The translations under genes and the position numbers were made by a program. Below the pieces are notes generated by a model, which was not told the DNA's origin, made no database searches, and worked only from the letters and a program-made list of their open reading frames with translations. A stretch of 41,634 nt of DNA from Paracoccaceae bacterium (lineage in GTDB: Bacteria; Pseudomonadota; Alphaproteobacteria; Rhodobacterales; Rhodobacteraceae). Shown here one piece after another: positions 33,596 to 41,634 of the stretch. The first letter of the stretch is position 1; every line of letters starts with the position of its first letter. The stretch is taken from the NCBI GenBank assembly GCA_014762635.1, contig JABURR010000060.1, forward strand, positions 1 to 41,634. The letters are read 5' to 3'.

Positions 33596-33679
33596 TATGT
33601 CCTCCCGTTAGTAGGAACTTTGTTGGTTCAAGGCGGCCCAGTGACTTTGCCTGTCGCTAGGGCCGTCGACGTTCCTGTT

Positions 33680-33952
33680 CTATACCCAGCGGAAAACCGC
33701 TGCGGCGTAGATCAGGCAGACGATCAATGCGAAGGGTTGGTTCGCACCGATCACTCCGAGCCAGGCCAGATTGATGAAGGCCGAGCCGAGAAGGGTAATG
33801 AAGAGGCGGTCGCCCCGCGTCGTTTCGATCCGCAGAATGCCTACCCGTGGTGTCTCCGGGAATTTGATCGCGAGGATCGTGAAGGCGATCAGCAGGCCGG
33901 CAATGACCATGAAGAAAATCGCCGTTGGCCAGGTCCATGCCATCCAGTCCAT
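33680..33952 (-). CDS. glpU: Small membrane protein of the glycerol ABC operon (DUF2160)
   Basis: A 90-residue protein with two or three hydrophobic segments (about 8-28, 50-68 and 71-88) and a short polar loop (KFPETPRVGILRIETTRGDR is its boundary). It is the DUF2160 membrane protein always found between glpQ and glpV in this operon type. Its exact role is unknown; it may assist the permease. Its start lies 21 bases after the glpQ stop and the next gene follows after 84 bases. Confidence 0.88.
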   Translation of the reverse strand: MDWMAWTWPTAIFFMVIAGLLIAFTILAIKFPETPRVGILRIETTRGDRLFITLLGSAFINLAWLGVIGANQPFALIVCLIYAAAVFRWV

Positions 33953-33973
33953 GAGGTTTCTCCTTTTTCTGGC

Positions 33974-34822
33974 TTACACGCGGCCCAGGGCGAAGCCCTT
34001 GGCGATGTAGTTCCGGACGAAATAGATCACGAGCGCGCCGGGCACGATTGTCAGGACCCCGGCGGCGGCCAGAACACCCCAGTCGATACCCGCAGCGCCC
34101 TGAGTGCGCGTCATGATCGCGGCGATCGGTTTTGCGTCCACCGTCGTCAGGGTACGGCTGAGCAAGAGCTCAACCCAGCTGAACATGAAGCAGAAAAACG
34201 CGGCGACCCCGATGCCGGAAGAAATGAGTGGCATGAAGATCCGAGTGAAAAAACGCCCGAAGCTGTAGCCATCGATATAGGCGGTTTCGTCGATCTCTTT
34301 CGGAACGCCGCGCATGAATCCTTCGAGAATCCAGACCGCCAGTGGCACGTTGAAAAGCGTGTGAGCAAGGGCCACGGCGATGTGCGTGTCAAACAGTCCG
34401 ACTGAGCTGTAAAGCTGGAAGAAGGGCAGCGCGAAGACAGCCGGAGGGGCCATCCTGTTGGTCAGTAGCCAGAAGAACAGGTGTTTGTCGCCAAGGAAGC
34501 TGTAGCGGCTGAAGGCGTAAGCTGCGGGCAAAGCGACGACCAGGCTGATCACCGTGTTCATGGTGACGTAGATGATCGAGTTCACGTAGCCCAGATACCA
34601 GGCCGGGTCAGTGAGGATGGTCGCGTAGTTTGCGAACGTGAGGTCCTGGGGGAAGAGCGTAAATGTGTTCAGGATCTCGGTGTTCGTCTTCAGACTCATG
34701 TTCAGCAGCCAGTAGATCGGCAGCAACAAGAACAAGAGATAAAGCGTCATGACCACCGCGCTGCCGCTGATCTTCGACATCATCCCGGAATTGGCAGACT
34801 TGTTCATTGATACGTTTGCCAT
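33974..34822 (-). CDS. glpQ: Glycerol ABC transporter permease
   Basis: Second permease of the glycerol ABC importer, 282 residues from the ATG at 34822; a TTG directly before it is also in frame. There are six membrane segments, with the N-terminal one at about 22-43 (VVMTLYLLFLLLPIYWLL). The EAA loop toward the ATPases is EIDETAYIDGYSFGRFFTRI. FRMAPPAVFALPFFQLY-like text (NRMAPPAVFALPFF) is typical of sugar-type permeases (MalG class). It pairs with GlpP and starts 3 bases after the glpP stop. Confidence 0.93.
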   Translation of the reverse strand: MANVSMNKSANSGMMSKISGSAVVMTLYLLFLLLPIYWLLNMSLKTNTEILNTFTLFPQDLTFANYATILTDPAWYLGYVNSIIYVTMNTVISLVVALPAAYAFSRYSFLGDKHLFFWLLTNRMAPPAVFALPFFQLYSSVGLFDTHIAVALAHTLFNVPLAVWILEGFMRGVPKEIDETAYIDGYSFGRFFTRIFMPLISSGIGVAAFFCFMFSWVELLLSRTLTTVDAKPIAAIMTRTQGAAGIDWGVLAAAGVLTIVPGALVIYFVRNYIAKGFALGRV

Positions 34823-34825
34823 CAA

Positions 34826-35695
34826 TCAGCCCTCGCGCTTATCGAGATGGGTCATGACCGTGTAAAACACCCAGGACACGAGCAGGATCACCAGGAAGTA
34901 CATGATCGAGAAGGCAGCGGCAGGCCCGAGATCGAATTGCCCGAGAGCCATCTTCACGAGGTCGATGGAAAGGAGCGTGGTAGCGTTGCCCGGTCCACCG
35001 CCGGTAACGACGAATGGCTCTGTGTAGATCATGAAGCTGTCCATGAACCGCAGAAGGATTGCGATCATCAGGACGCCCATCATCTTGGGCAACTCGATGA
35101 AACGGAAGACTTTCCAGCGGCTGGCCTGGTCGATCTTGGCGGCCTGGTAATAGGCATCAGGGATCGATTGCAATCCCGCATATGCCAGTAACGCCACCAG
35201 CGAGGTCCAGTGCCAGACATCCATCACGATAATGGTGGCCCAGGCGGCCAGGGTATCCTGCGTATAGTTGTAGGAGATCCCGAGGGCATCCAGAGTATAG
35301 CCAAGAAGGCCGATGTCGACGCGGCCAAAGATCTGCCAAATCGTGCCGACTACATTCCATGGGATCAGGAGCGGCAGCGACATTAGCACCAGACAGAAGG
35401 ACGCCCAGAACCCTTTCTTGGGCATGTTCAACGCGACGAAAATCCCGAGCGGCACCTCGATCGCAAGAATGATCGCTGAAAAGGTTAACTGCCGCCAAAG
35501 CGCATCCCACATACGCTCGGACTCGAGCATTTCGGCGAACCACTCTAGTCCGGCCCAGAAGAATTGGTTGTTTCCGAACGTGTCTTGAACCGAATAGTTG
35601 ACGACCGTCATCAGCGGGATCACCGCCGAGAATGCCACGAGCAGCAGTACCGGAAGAACCAGAAACCACGCCTTTTGATTGACTGTCTTTTCCAT
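34826..35695 (-). CDS. glpP: Glycerol ABC transporter permease
   Basis: First permease of the glycerol ABC importer, MalF class, 289 residues with six membrane segments. The first is at about 10-31 (FLVLPVLLLVAFSAVIPLM), followed by NYSVQDTFGNNQFFWAGLEWF (residues about 33-53). The EAA loop reads YQAAKIDQASRWKVFRFIELP. Its start overlaps the glpT stop by one base (TGATG), so coupling is tight. With GlpQ it forms the channel for glycerol. Confidence 0.94.
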   Translation of the reverse strand: MEKTVNQKAWFLVLPVLLLVAFSAVIPLMTVVNYSVQDTFGNNQFFWAGLEWFAEMLESERMWDALWRQLTFSAIILAIEVPLGIFVALNMPKKGFWASFCLVLMSLPLLIPWNVVGTIWQIFGRVDIGLLGYTLDALGISYNYTQDTLAAWATIIVMDVWHWTSLVALLAYAGLQSIPDAYYQAAKIDQASRWKVFRFIELPKMMGVLMIAILLRFMDSFMIYTEPFVVTGGGPGNATTLLSIDLVKMALGQFDLGPAAAFSIMYFLVILLVSWVFYTVMTHLDKREG

Positions 35696-36771
35696 CAGGC
35701 TGCCTCCCCCTGCACACGCCAGTCATTGGCGTAGACGTTGATACCGGCGGGCTCGAAGGTGACCCGGGTCATATCCGGGCTGATGACCTCATCCTCGCCG
35801 GCAATGATGTTGATGTCGCATCCGTAGAATTCGGCCCGTATTATTTTGTGGCGACCGACATCTTCGATCCGGCGGATACTGACCGGCAGGCCGTCATCCT
35901 TGGATAGTTTTACGAATTCGGGACGAACCCCGATCGCGATTTTCCCCGATAGAGAGCCATAGCTTCTCCCAAGAGGGATCTCGATGCCATCGACGATCGC
36001 CTTGTCGCCCTGGACGGCTGCCTCGATGACGTTCATCCCCGGTGAGCCGATGAAATAGCCGACGAAAGTATGCTCGGGGCGCTCGAACAGTTCCTGCGGA
36101 GTTCCGATCTGAACCACGCGCCCGTCGTACATGACCACGACCTTGTCCGCGAAGGTCAACGCTTCGGTCTGATCATGGGTGACGTAAATCATCGTGTGGC
36201 CAAATTCATGGTGCAGAGATTTGAGCTGCGTCCGCAACTCCCACTTCATGTGCGGATCAATCACGGTCAGCGGCTCGTCGAACAAGAGCGCGTTGACGTC
36301 CTCGCGCACCATGCCGCGGCCAAGGCTGATTTTCTGCTTGGCGTCGGCGGTCAGGCCGCGCGCCTTGCGGTCAAGCTCAGCCTCCATCCCAATCATCTGT
36401 GCGATCTGTTGTACACGCTGCGCAACGTAGTTGGCGTCGGCTCCACGGTTTCTGAGCGGAAAGGCGAGATTGTCGCGGACTGTCATCGTGTCGTAGACCA
36501 CCGGAAACTGGAAAACTTGTGCGATGTTCCGCTCGGCTGTCGGCGCGTTGGTCACGTCACGACCATCGAACAGTATGCGCCCCTGCGACGGATGGAGGAG
36601 GCCCGAAATGATATTCAACAAAGTGGACTTGCCGCAGCCGGATGCTCCGAGAAGAGCGTAGGCCTCGCCGTCAACCCAGTCGTGGTTCAGTTCTTTGAGC
36701 GCGTAATCGTCTTCGGAACGAGGGTTGGGGAGGTAGGAATGCGCCAGGTTGTCCAGTGTGATCTTCGCCAT
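35695..36771 (-). CDS. glpT: Glycerol ABC transporter ATPase with degenerate signature
   Basis: One of two unlike ATPases of the glycerol importer, 358 residues. Walker A GASGCGKST is at 42-50, the Q-loop FQFPVVYDTM at about 87-96 and Walker B ALLFDEPL at about 161-168. The ABC signature, normally LSGGQ, reads LTADAK at 140-145, so one of the two composite ATP sites would be degenerate. This deviation is a family feature of GlpT as far as I know. The C-terminal TOBE-type domain (about 240-350) follows. It lies 14 bases after glpS and is coupled to glpP. It is not the GlpT glycerol-3-phosphate antiporter of enterobacteria. Confidence 0.93.
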   Translation of the reverse strand: MAKITLDNLAHSYLPNPRSEDDYALKELNHDWVDGEAYALLGASGCGKSTLLNIISGLLHPSQGRILFDGRDVTNAPTAERNIAQVFQFPVVYDTMTVRDNLAFPLRNRGADANYVAQRVQQIAQMIGMEAELDRKARGLTADAKQKISLGRGMVREDVNALLFDEPLTVIDPHMKWELRTQLKSLHHEFGHTMIYVTHDQTEALTFADKVVVMYDGRVVQIGTPQELFERPEHTFVGYFIGSPGMNVIEAAVQGDKAIVDGIEIPLGRSYGSLSGKIAIGVRPEFVKLSKDDGLPVSIRRIEDVGRHKIIRAEFYGCDINIIAGEDEVISPDMTRVTFEPAGINVYANDWRVQGEAA

Positions 36772-36785
36772 TGGCCGTCCTCCAT

Positions 36786-37874
36786 TCAGGCCGCAGCGGC
36801 ATATGTTGCCGGCGCGACCAGATCGCCTTGATTGTCGAAAACGTAGATGTGTCGCGGGTCCAGATAGACGCTCAACGGACTGCCCGGCTTCAGATTATGG
36901 ACCCCGTGCACAAGACCAACCCAACGATCCCCATGATGGTCAAGGTGCAGGAACGTTTCGGATCCGGTCAGTTCGGTCACGGTCAAACTCGTATTAAATT
37001 CCAGGGCACCGGGTGCGTGAGAGTGGATTTCCAGATGACTCGGCCGGAATCCTGCCAGGTAGGGACCGTCGGCCAATTCCATCGCCGGGCCCCAAGCCGG
37101 GACGGTCTGGCCGCCACCGAACGACAGCTTCTCGCCTGCCTTGGTTACCGACAGGAAGTTCATCGGGGGGTCGCTGAATACGCGGGCCGTGGTCGCATTC
37201 AGCGGCTTTCGGTAGACCTCGGGCGTAGGACCGAACTGGGTCACACGACCTTCCCAAAGGGTCGCTGTATTTCCACCCAGCAAGAGCGCCTCTTCCGGCT
37301 CTGTCGTAGCGTAGACGAAAATCGACCCGGATTCCGCAAATATCTTGGGGATTTCCACGCGCAGCTCTTCACGCAGTTTGTAGTCAAGATTGGCAAGAGG
37401 TTCGTCAAGAAGGACAAGGCCCGCATCTTTGACCAGTGCCCGCGCCAATGCGCACCGCTGCTGTTGTCCTCCCGAAAGCTCCAACGGCTTACGATCCAGC
37501 ATCGGCGCGAGCTGCAACATGTCGGCCGTCTTGCGGACTGCCTTGTCGATTTCAGACGCCGACTTGCCCAAGAGTTTCATTGGTGAGGCGATATTGTCGT
37601 AGACCGTCATGGAAGGGTAGTTGATGAACTGCTGGTACACCATGGCCACGCCGCGGTCCTGCACGCGCATGCCGGTGACGTCCTGATCGTTCCAGAAGAT
37701 CCTTCCGGCATTCGGAACGTCCAGACCCGCCATTAGCCGCATCAGCGACGTCTTGCCCGACAGTGTTGGGCCGAGAAGGACATTCATCGTGCCGTTCTTG
37801 AGCTCAATGTCGGTAGAGTGGATATGGGTTTGTGCCCCGACCACTTTCGACACACCTTCAAGTCTCAAAGTCAT
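36786..37874 (-). CDS. glpS: Glycerol ABC transporter ATPase
   Basis: Second ATPase of the glycerol importer, 362 residues. The start at 37874 is chosen because it overlaps the glpD stop (ATGA) and gives MTLRLEGVSKVVGAQTH; the frame continues upstream inside glpD. Walker A is the unusual GPTLSGKT at 35-42, the signature is canonical LSGGQQQRCALARALV, and Walker B is LVLLDEPLANLD. A TOBE-type C-terminal domain is present. It pairs with GlpT, whose signature is degenerate, so the heterodimer would have one good and one poor ATP site. Confidence 0.93.
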   Translation of the reverse strand: MTLRLEGVSKVVGAQTHIHSTDIELKNGTMNVLLGPTLSGKTSLMRLMAGLDVPNAGRIFWNDQDVTGMRVQDRGVAMVYQQFINYPSMTVYDNIASPMKLLGKSASEIDKAVRKTADMLQLAPMLDRKPLELSGGQQQRCALARALVKDAGLVLLDEPLANLDYKLREELRVEIPKIFAESGSIFVYATTEPEEALLLGGNTATLWEGRVTQFGPTPEVYRKPLNATTARVFSDPPMNFLSVTKAGEKLSFGGGQTVPAWGPAMELADGPYLAGFRPSHLEIHSHAPGALEFNTSLTVTELTGSETFLHLDHHGDRWVGLVHGVHNLKPGSPLSVYLDPRHIYVFDNQGDLVAPATYAAAA

Positions 37875-39505
37875 GAATTTCCCTCCGAAAGGTGAGCTGT
37901 CGGAACCATCGTCGCCCCCAAGATATCCGCACAATGACAACGCAGCCAATCGCTAAGGTTGTTGATTTCATTTTCACTCATCCGCAAGCCGAGTTTGCTC
38001 CGTCTCCATACAATGTCTTCCGCGCAGCGCGCAAATTCACGCGTCACCAGCCATGTCACCTCGGCCTCAGTCAAAGTGGCGCCAAAATCCTCGCCGAGTT
38101 GAGTGGGCTCAGTCGCATCGCCGAGAATGCAGCGTGCTTCGGTGCCATAGGCGCAGACCAGACGGGTCGCCCAAGAGTCCGAAAGGAAGGGATAGTCAGT
38201 TTTCAGTGCGTTGATTAGCGAGGCCTTTTCCGAAAGTTCAAAATTCCCGCCCGGCAACGGGACTCTGGCAGTCCACTTGCCGGGCAGGTCGGGGAGGAAC
38301 TGCGAAAGGCGGTCCATGGCGCTTTCGGCCAGGCGGCGATAAGTCGTGATCTTTCCGCCGAACACGTTCAACACAGGCGCACCGCCTGCTGAGTCGACCT
38401 TGAGTACATAGTCGCGTGTCGCCGCCGTCGCGCTTTTTGCGCCATCGTCATACAGGGGGCGTACGCCGGAATATGTCCAGACAACCTCATCATCGTCGAT
38501 CTTGCGGCTGAAGTACTGGTTCGCGAAGGCGATCAAATATTCCTTCTCGGACTCGGTGCACGTCGGGCGCAGTGCAGGGTCCATATGCTCCCGGTCCGTC
38601 GTTCCGATCAGGGTGAAGTCCTGCTCGTAGGGAATCGCGAAGATGATGCGCCCGTCCGTGCCTTGGAAGAAGTAGCACTTGTCGTGATCGTAAAGCTTCT
38701 TAGTCACGATATGGCTGCCGCGCACCAGCCGCACACCTTCATTCGAATTCGACCGGATTGTTTTTTGGATAATCTCACCAACCCAGGGGCCGCCTGCATT
38801 GACCAAGGCGCGTGCGCGATGGGTGACTGGTCGGCCGCCGTAGAGGTCCTCGGTCACGATCCTCCATACATCGCCATCGCGTTGGGCCGAGATCACCCGG
38901 GTGCGCACCATGATCCGCGCACCACGCGCCTCGGCATCCCGCGCGTTCAGCACGACCAACCGCGCATCATCGATCCAGCAGTCCGAATATTCAAAGGCCC
39001 GCACAAACTTTTTCTTGAGCGGCTTTCCCTCTACCGCGCGGGTGAGATCCAGCGTTGCCGTGCCGGGCAAAAGCCTCCTTCCGCCCAAGTTGTCGTACAT
39101 GAAAAGGCCCAGCCGGATCAGCCAGGCTGGCCGCCGGCCGCGCATCCAGGGCATCACCGCGCTGAGCAATTTGGAGGTCGGCGTTTCGCTCTCGAAGCGC
39201 ATTTCCTTGTGATAGGGCAGCACAAAGCGCATCGGCCAACTGATATGTGGCATGGCGCCGAGCAAGACTTCGCGTTCTATCAAAGCCTCGCGGACAAGGC
39301 GAAACTCGAAATATTCCAGATACCGCAATCCGCCGTGAAACAGCTTGGTCGAGGAACTTGAGGTGGCTGACGCCAAGTCTTTCATTTCTGCCAGAGCGAC
39401 CGACAGGCCGCGTCCGGCAGCGTCACGGGCAATCCCGGCACCGTTGATCCCGCCGCCGATGACGAAGATATCGAAGGTTTCGATTTTCGCTGGCGCGTTG
39501 CCCAC
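37871..39505 (-). CDS. glpD: Glycerol-3-phosphate dehydrogenase (FAD)
   Basis: Membrane-associated flavoenzyme that oxidises sn-glycerol-3-phosphate to dihydroxyacetone phosphate and passes electrons to quinone. It is 544 residues. The FAD-binding motif is VIGGGINGAGIARDAAGRG at about 15-33, followed by LASATSSSSTKLFHGGLRYLE, the GlpD hallmark. GVRPLYDDGAKSATAATRDY (about 368-387) and GGKITTYRRLAESAMD (about 403-418) mark the substrate domain. It is the first gene of the leftward glp operon and faces glpR across a 305-base promoter region. Confidence 0.96.
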   Translation of the reverse strand: MGNAPAKIETFDIFVIGGGINGAGIARDAAGRGLSVALAEMKDLASATSSSSTKLFHGGLRYLEYFEFRLVREALIEREVLLGAMPHISWPMRFVLPYHKEMRFESETPTSKLLSAVMPWMRGRRPAWLIRLGLFMYDNLGGRRLLPGTATLDLTRAVEGKPLKKKFVRAFEYSDCWIDDARLVVLNARDAEARGARIMVRTRVISAQRDGDVWRIVTEDLYGGRPVTHRARALVNAGGPWVGEIIQKTIRSNSNEGVRLVRGSHIVTKKLYDHDKCYFFQGTDGRIIFAIPYEQDFTLIGTTDREHMDPALRPTCTESEKEYLIAFANQYFSRKIDDDEVVWTYSGVRPLYDDGAKSATAATRDYVLKVDSAGGAPVLNVFGGKITTYRRLAESAMDRLSQFLPDLPGKWTARVPLPGGNFELSEKASLINALKTDYPFLSDSWATRLVCAYGTEARCILGDATEPTQLGEDFGATLTEAEVTWLVTREFARCAEDIVWRRSKLGLRMSENEINNLSDWLRCHCADILGATMVPTAHLSEGNS

Positions 39506-39810
39506 AGTGCCCTCCCAAGACTGGGGTGAAGGGTACGCGCAACTACGCGCAAAAAGGAAGAATTTTTTGTTCGATAATGATCTATTTTTAAAAACTTTTA
39601 TTTATCAATTAGTTGCGCAATATAAATGCTGCCAAAGTGATCCCTTCTTCTGGCAGTTCCTTCGATGATGGCGATCAAATTCCGAATCATGGCTTTCGAG
39701 AATACGCTATTTCGCGCTTTTCCTTTCCTTTTTCTACGAATTTGGCTATGAGGGTAGAGAGTGCATACGTTGGGTCGTGCGAAGTTTAGGTCTGACGGAG
39801 TGGAGGCTTC
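39506..39810. promoter_or_regulatory. glpD-glpR divergent promoter with tandem repeats
   Basis: A 305-base AT-rich gap between glpD and glpR. It contains two tandem 10-base units, TACGCGCAAC and TACGCGCAAA, at 39534-39553, about 30 bases from the glpD start, and the palindrome TTGCGCAA at 39613-39620, which shares GCGCAA. These are candidate GlpR operators. AT-rich blocks at 39556-39600 suit the glpD promoter. A minus-strand frame here (39598-39969) overlaps glpR and is not a gene. Confidence 0.6.
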
Positions 39811-40572
39811 ATGGTTCAGTCGTTCCGGCACACGGAGATCATCGAAATTGCCCGACGCGACGGAAAGGTGACGGTCGAAGTTCTGGCCGATCACTTCGGC
39901 GTCACGCTCCAGACAATCCGACGCGATCTGGCCGAGTTGGCTCAGTGCGGTAAGTTGGAGCGCGTTCACGGAGGGGCGGTGCTTCCTTCCGGTGTTTCGA
40001 ACATCGGATACGAGGAACGACGGGGACTCTATTCTGAATCCAAGCGGCGAATTGCCCGGGCCTGCGCGGCCGAGATTCCGGAAGACACGTCTCTTTTTCT
40101 AAATATCGGTACAAGCACGGAAGCGGTGGCTCATGAGCTACTCAATCACCGGAATTTGCTGGTCGTGACCAACAACATGAATATTCCTCGCATTCTGGTC
40201 GATAATCCAGACTGCGATATCGTGGTGGCGGGAGGCCAGTTGCGCCGTTCAGATGGGGGATTGATCGGCAAGCTCACCATCGATGCCGTTACTCAGTTCA
40301 AGTTCCCCATCGCAGTCATCGGCTGTTCGGCGCTGGACGAAGATGGGGACATGCTTGATTTCGATGTCCAGGAAGTAAATGTCAGCCAAACCATTATAAA
40401 ACACTCCCGCAAGGTTTTCCTTGTCGTAGATGGCTCCAAGCTAAAGCGATCTGCGCCTGCCCGAATTGCTTCGATTTCTGAAGTGGACGTTATTTTCACA
40501 GACCAGCCCTTACCCGAGGCACTCGGCAACCGGTGTGAGGAATGGGGTGTTCGCATTGTCGTCGCAGAGTAG
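39811..40572 (+). CDS. glpR: DeoR-family regulator, glycerol repressor
   Basis: DeoR-type repressor of 253 residues. The N-terminal helix-turn-helix (about 5-57) reads RHTEIIEIARRDGKVTVEVL and then FGVTLQTIRRDLAELAQCG, the DeoR signature; RVHGGAV follows. The C-terminal DeoR sensor domain has FLNIGTSTEAVAHEL, then NNMNIPRILVDN and VVAGGQLRRSDGGLIG, with CSALDEDGDMLDFD. In GlpR proteins glycerol-3-phosphate releases the repressor. It is divergent from glpD and probably controls the whole operon and itself. Confidence 0.94.
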   Translation: MVQSFRHTEIIEIARRDGKVTVEVLADHFGVTLQTIRRDLAELAQCGKLERVHGGAVLPSGVSNIGYEERRGLYSESKRRIARACAAEIPEDTSLFLNIGTSTEAVAHELLNHRNLLVVTNNMNIPRILVDNPDCDIVVAGGQLRRSDGGLIGKLTIDAVTQFKFPIAVIGCSALDEDGDMLDFDVQEVNVSQTIIKHSRKVFLVVDGSKLKRSAPARIASISEVDVIFTDQPLPEALGNRCEEWGVRIVVAE

Positions 40573-40593
40573 CCGGAAGGCGAAGGGTGCCGT

Positions 40594-40618
40594 AGATCGT
40601 TTGCACGATCTTCTGTTT
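40594..40618 (+). terminator. Terminator hairpin after glpR
   Basis: AGATCGT at 40594-40600 pairs perfectly with ACGATCT at 40605-40611 around a TTGC loop, followed by the T-rich tail TCTGTTTCCTT. It lies 22 bases after the glpR stop. Confidence 0.58.
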
Positions 40619-40737
40619 CCTTCGGAGGCAAAAAACTACGCTGGGTTTGAGACGCATCTCCAATAGACGAGGGATGGAGAACGTTCGATCCCGGTCCCAT
40701 TCCCACCGCCACTTGCCCTCGCGAAAGCGCTCTCCCC

Positions 40738-40759
40738 ATCCGGCTGCGGCCGGATTTTT
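40738..40759 (+). terminator. Rho-independent terminator before the IS6 element
   Basis: ATCCGGC at 40738-40744 pairs with GCCGGAT at 40749-40755 around TGCG, immediately followed by TTTT. The stretch between it and the first terminator has no gene, so it may be a backup terminator for glpR or the tail of a gene now lost. The IS6 end lies 28 bases further on. Confidence 0.75.
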
Positions 40760-40786
40760 CCGTTATTTTCGAGGGTTATGCGGGAG

Positions 40787-41602
40787 GGCACTGTCAGAGG
40801 AAACTGGCTTGAGGTGAGACGAGCGGATTTGTAGCGTCCGGACATGACCAAACTTGATCCATTTCGCTATTTCAAAACGAGCCGCGAGGTTATCCGCCTG
40901 GCAGTGATGCTGTACGTCCGTTTCCCCTCTGTCGCTTCGCAATGTGGAAGATCTGCTGCATGAGCGCGGAATCGATGTGAGCCATGAATCCGTACGATAT
41001 TGGTGGCGTCGGTTCGGTCCGATGTTCGCTGCTGAGATCCGCAAACGGCGTGTGGCGGGTATCAAGTCGAGCCGCTGGCGGTGGCATCTGGACGAGATGT
41101 TCGTGAAGATCAAAGGTGAGCGGCATTATCTTTGGCGCGCTGTGGATCACGAAGGCGAAGTTCTGGAAAGCTTTGTGACGAAGGCACGCGACAAGAAGGC
41201 CGCGCTGAAATTCCTAAAGAAAGCAATGCGTAAGCATGGTCGAGCAGAAGTCATCGTGACGGACAAGCCTCGATCTTATGGCGCAGCCCTAAAGGAGCTC
41301 GGCGCAGCCAATCGTCAAGAAACAGGCCGTTGGCTGAACAACAGGGCGGAGAATTCGCACTTGCCGTTTCGACGACGGGAAAAGGCGATGCTTCGTTTCA
41401 GGCGCATGCGAAGTCTGCAGAAATTCTGCTGCCGTCCATGCCTCAATTTACAACCTGTTCAATTCGGAACGCAGCCTCTCCTCCAGATCCAACTTCAAGC
41501 TGAACCGGGCCGCCGCTCTCAACGAATGGCGCGGTTTCTGCGCGAACTAAGGGCAGGCTGAGTGTCCTAGTAGAGACTGGTTCGCATTCGTCTGATGGTG
41601 TG
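40787..41602 (+). mobile_element. IS6-family insertion sequence
   Basis: About 816 bases, the usual size for the family. The left end GGCACTGTCAGAGGAAACTGG (40787-40807) matches the element at 82-56. The right end is recognised from the block AGAGACTGGTTC, then GCATT, then GTCTGA (41572-41595), which aligns with the end of the copy at 13242 read in reverse. The outermost right bases have drifted (TCTGATGGTGTG against TCTGACAGCACC). No 8-base target duplication is evident on the two flanks. It contains the frameshifted transposase at 40844-41550. Confidence 0.8.
40844..41550 (+). pseudogene. IS6-family transposase with two frameshifts
   Basis: DDE transposase of the IS6 family. The ATG at 40844 opens MTKLDPFRYFKTSREVIRLA. 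A single extra T at about 40928 shifts the frame; the next segment continues as LRNVEDLLHERGIDVSHESV and holds Asp in WHLDEMF, Asp in VIVTDKPRSYG and Glu in NNRAENSHLPF. A second extra T at about 41427 shifts it again; the true C-terminus VHASIYNLFNSERSLSSR ending in EWRGFCAN stops at 41550. With both corrected, the protein would be full length with all three catalytic residues. As it stands it is broken, unless the extra bases are sequencing errors or programmed shifts. Confidence 0.82.
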
Positions 41603-41634
41603 GACGGCTCCACCCCAACGGCGTCGCATTGTGC

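Noticed and set aside
40680-40715. tRNA-like 3' end (GTTCGATCC followed by CCGCCA)
   Set aside because: The T-stem cannot pair and no acceptor or anticodon arms precede it, so the resemblance is superficial.
1-41634. CRISPR array, rRNA, tRNA or plasmid replication genes
   Set aside because: No regularly spaced repeats, no RNA gene signatures and no rep/par-type proteins were seen on either strand.

Overview
The window is GC-rich DNA (roughly 60% GC) from an alphaproteobacterium, most likely a Rhodobacteraceae or Rhizobiales member. The grounds are the complete alphaproteobacterial-type glycerol ABC operon (glpDSTPQUV with glpK and a divergent glpR), two DctPQM TRAP transporters, the codon use, and IS6-family insertion sequences. 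It reads like an accessory replicon or genomic island made of stacked import-plus-catabolism modules. I see no replication, tRNA, rRNA or CRISPR features. Related IS6-family ends lie at 1-82 and 40787-41602 with their left ends facing inward, and a third, decayed copy (13242-13881) sits exactly at a module junction.

Module 1 (211-13177). A leftward operon (7402 to 211) encodes an EF0837/Atu3266-type amidohydrolase (deacetylase), an SDR dehydrogenase and a complete Dpp/Opp-type ABC importer. Opposite it run an RpiR/MurR regulator, a 27-residue leader ORF and a SelA-like PLP enzyme. A second paralogous amidohydrolase, a DSD1/D-threonine-aldolase-type PLP enzyme and a RidA enamine deaminase follow. 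Together they suggest uptake and breakdown of N-acylated or peptide-bound D-amino acids. The pathway is inference; the families are clear.

Module 2 (14206-21063). An Asp/Glu-racemase-superfamily protein with the single-cysteine Gly/Cys pattern of arylmalonate decarboxylase heads a rightward operon with a TRAP transporter (dctPQM) and an amidase. A convergent 2-keto-4-pentenoate hydratase-like gene and a GntR/FCD regulator follow. Module 3 (21115-28215, leftward) has a second TRAP transporter, a second racemase-superfamily protein that lacks both usual catalytic cysteines, a second GntR/FCD regulator and a hydantoinase/dihydropyrimidinase. A class V aminotransferase follows as a separate unit with its own palindromic promoter and terminator.

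Region 28216-30291 holds a degraded ankyrin-repeat fragment and an iron-type alcohol dehydrogenase. Module 4 (30292-40572) is the glycerol system: GlpSTPQUV imports glycerol, GlpK phosphorylates it, GlpD oxidises glycerol-3-phosphate, and the DeoR-family repressor GlpR is divergent. A rho-independent terminator (40738-40759) lies just before the right-hand IS6 element, whose transposase carries two single-base frameshifts.
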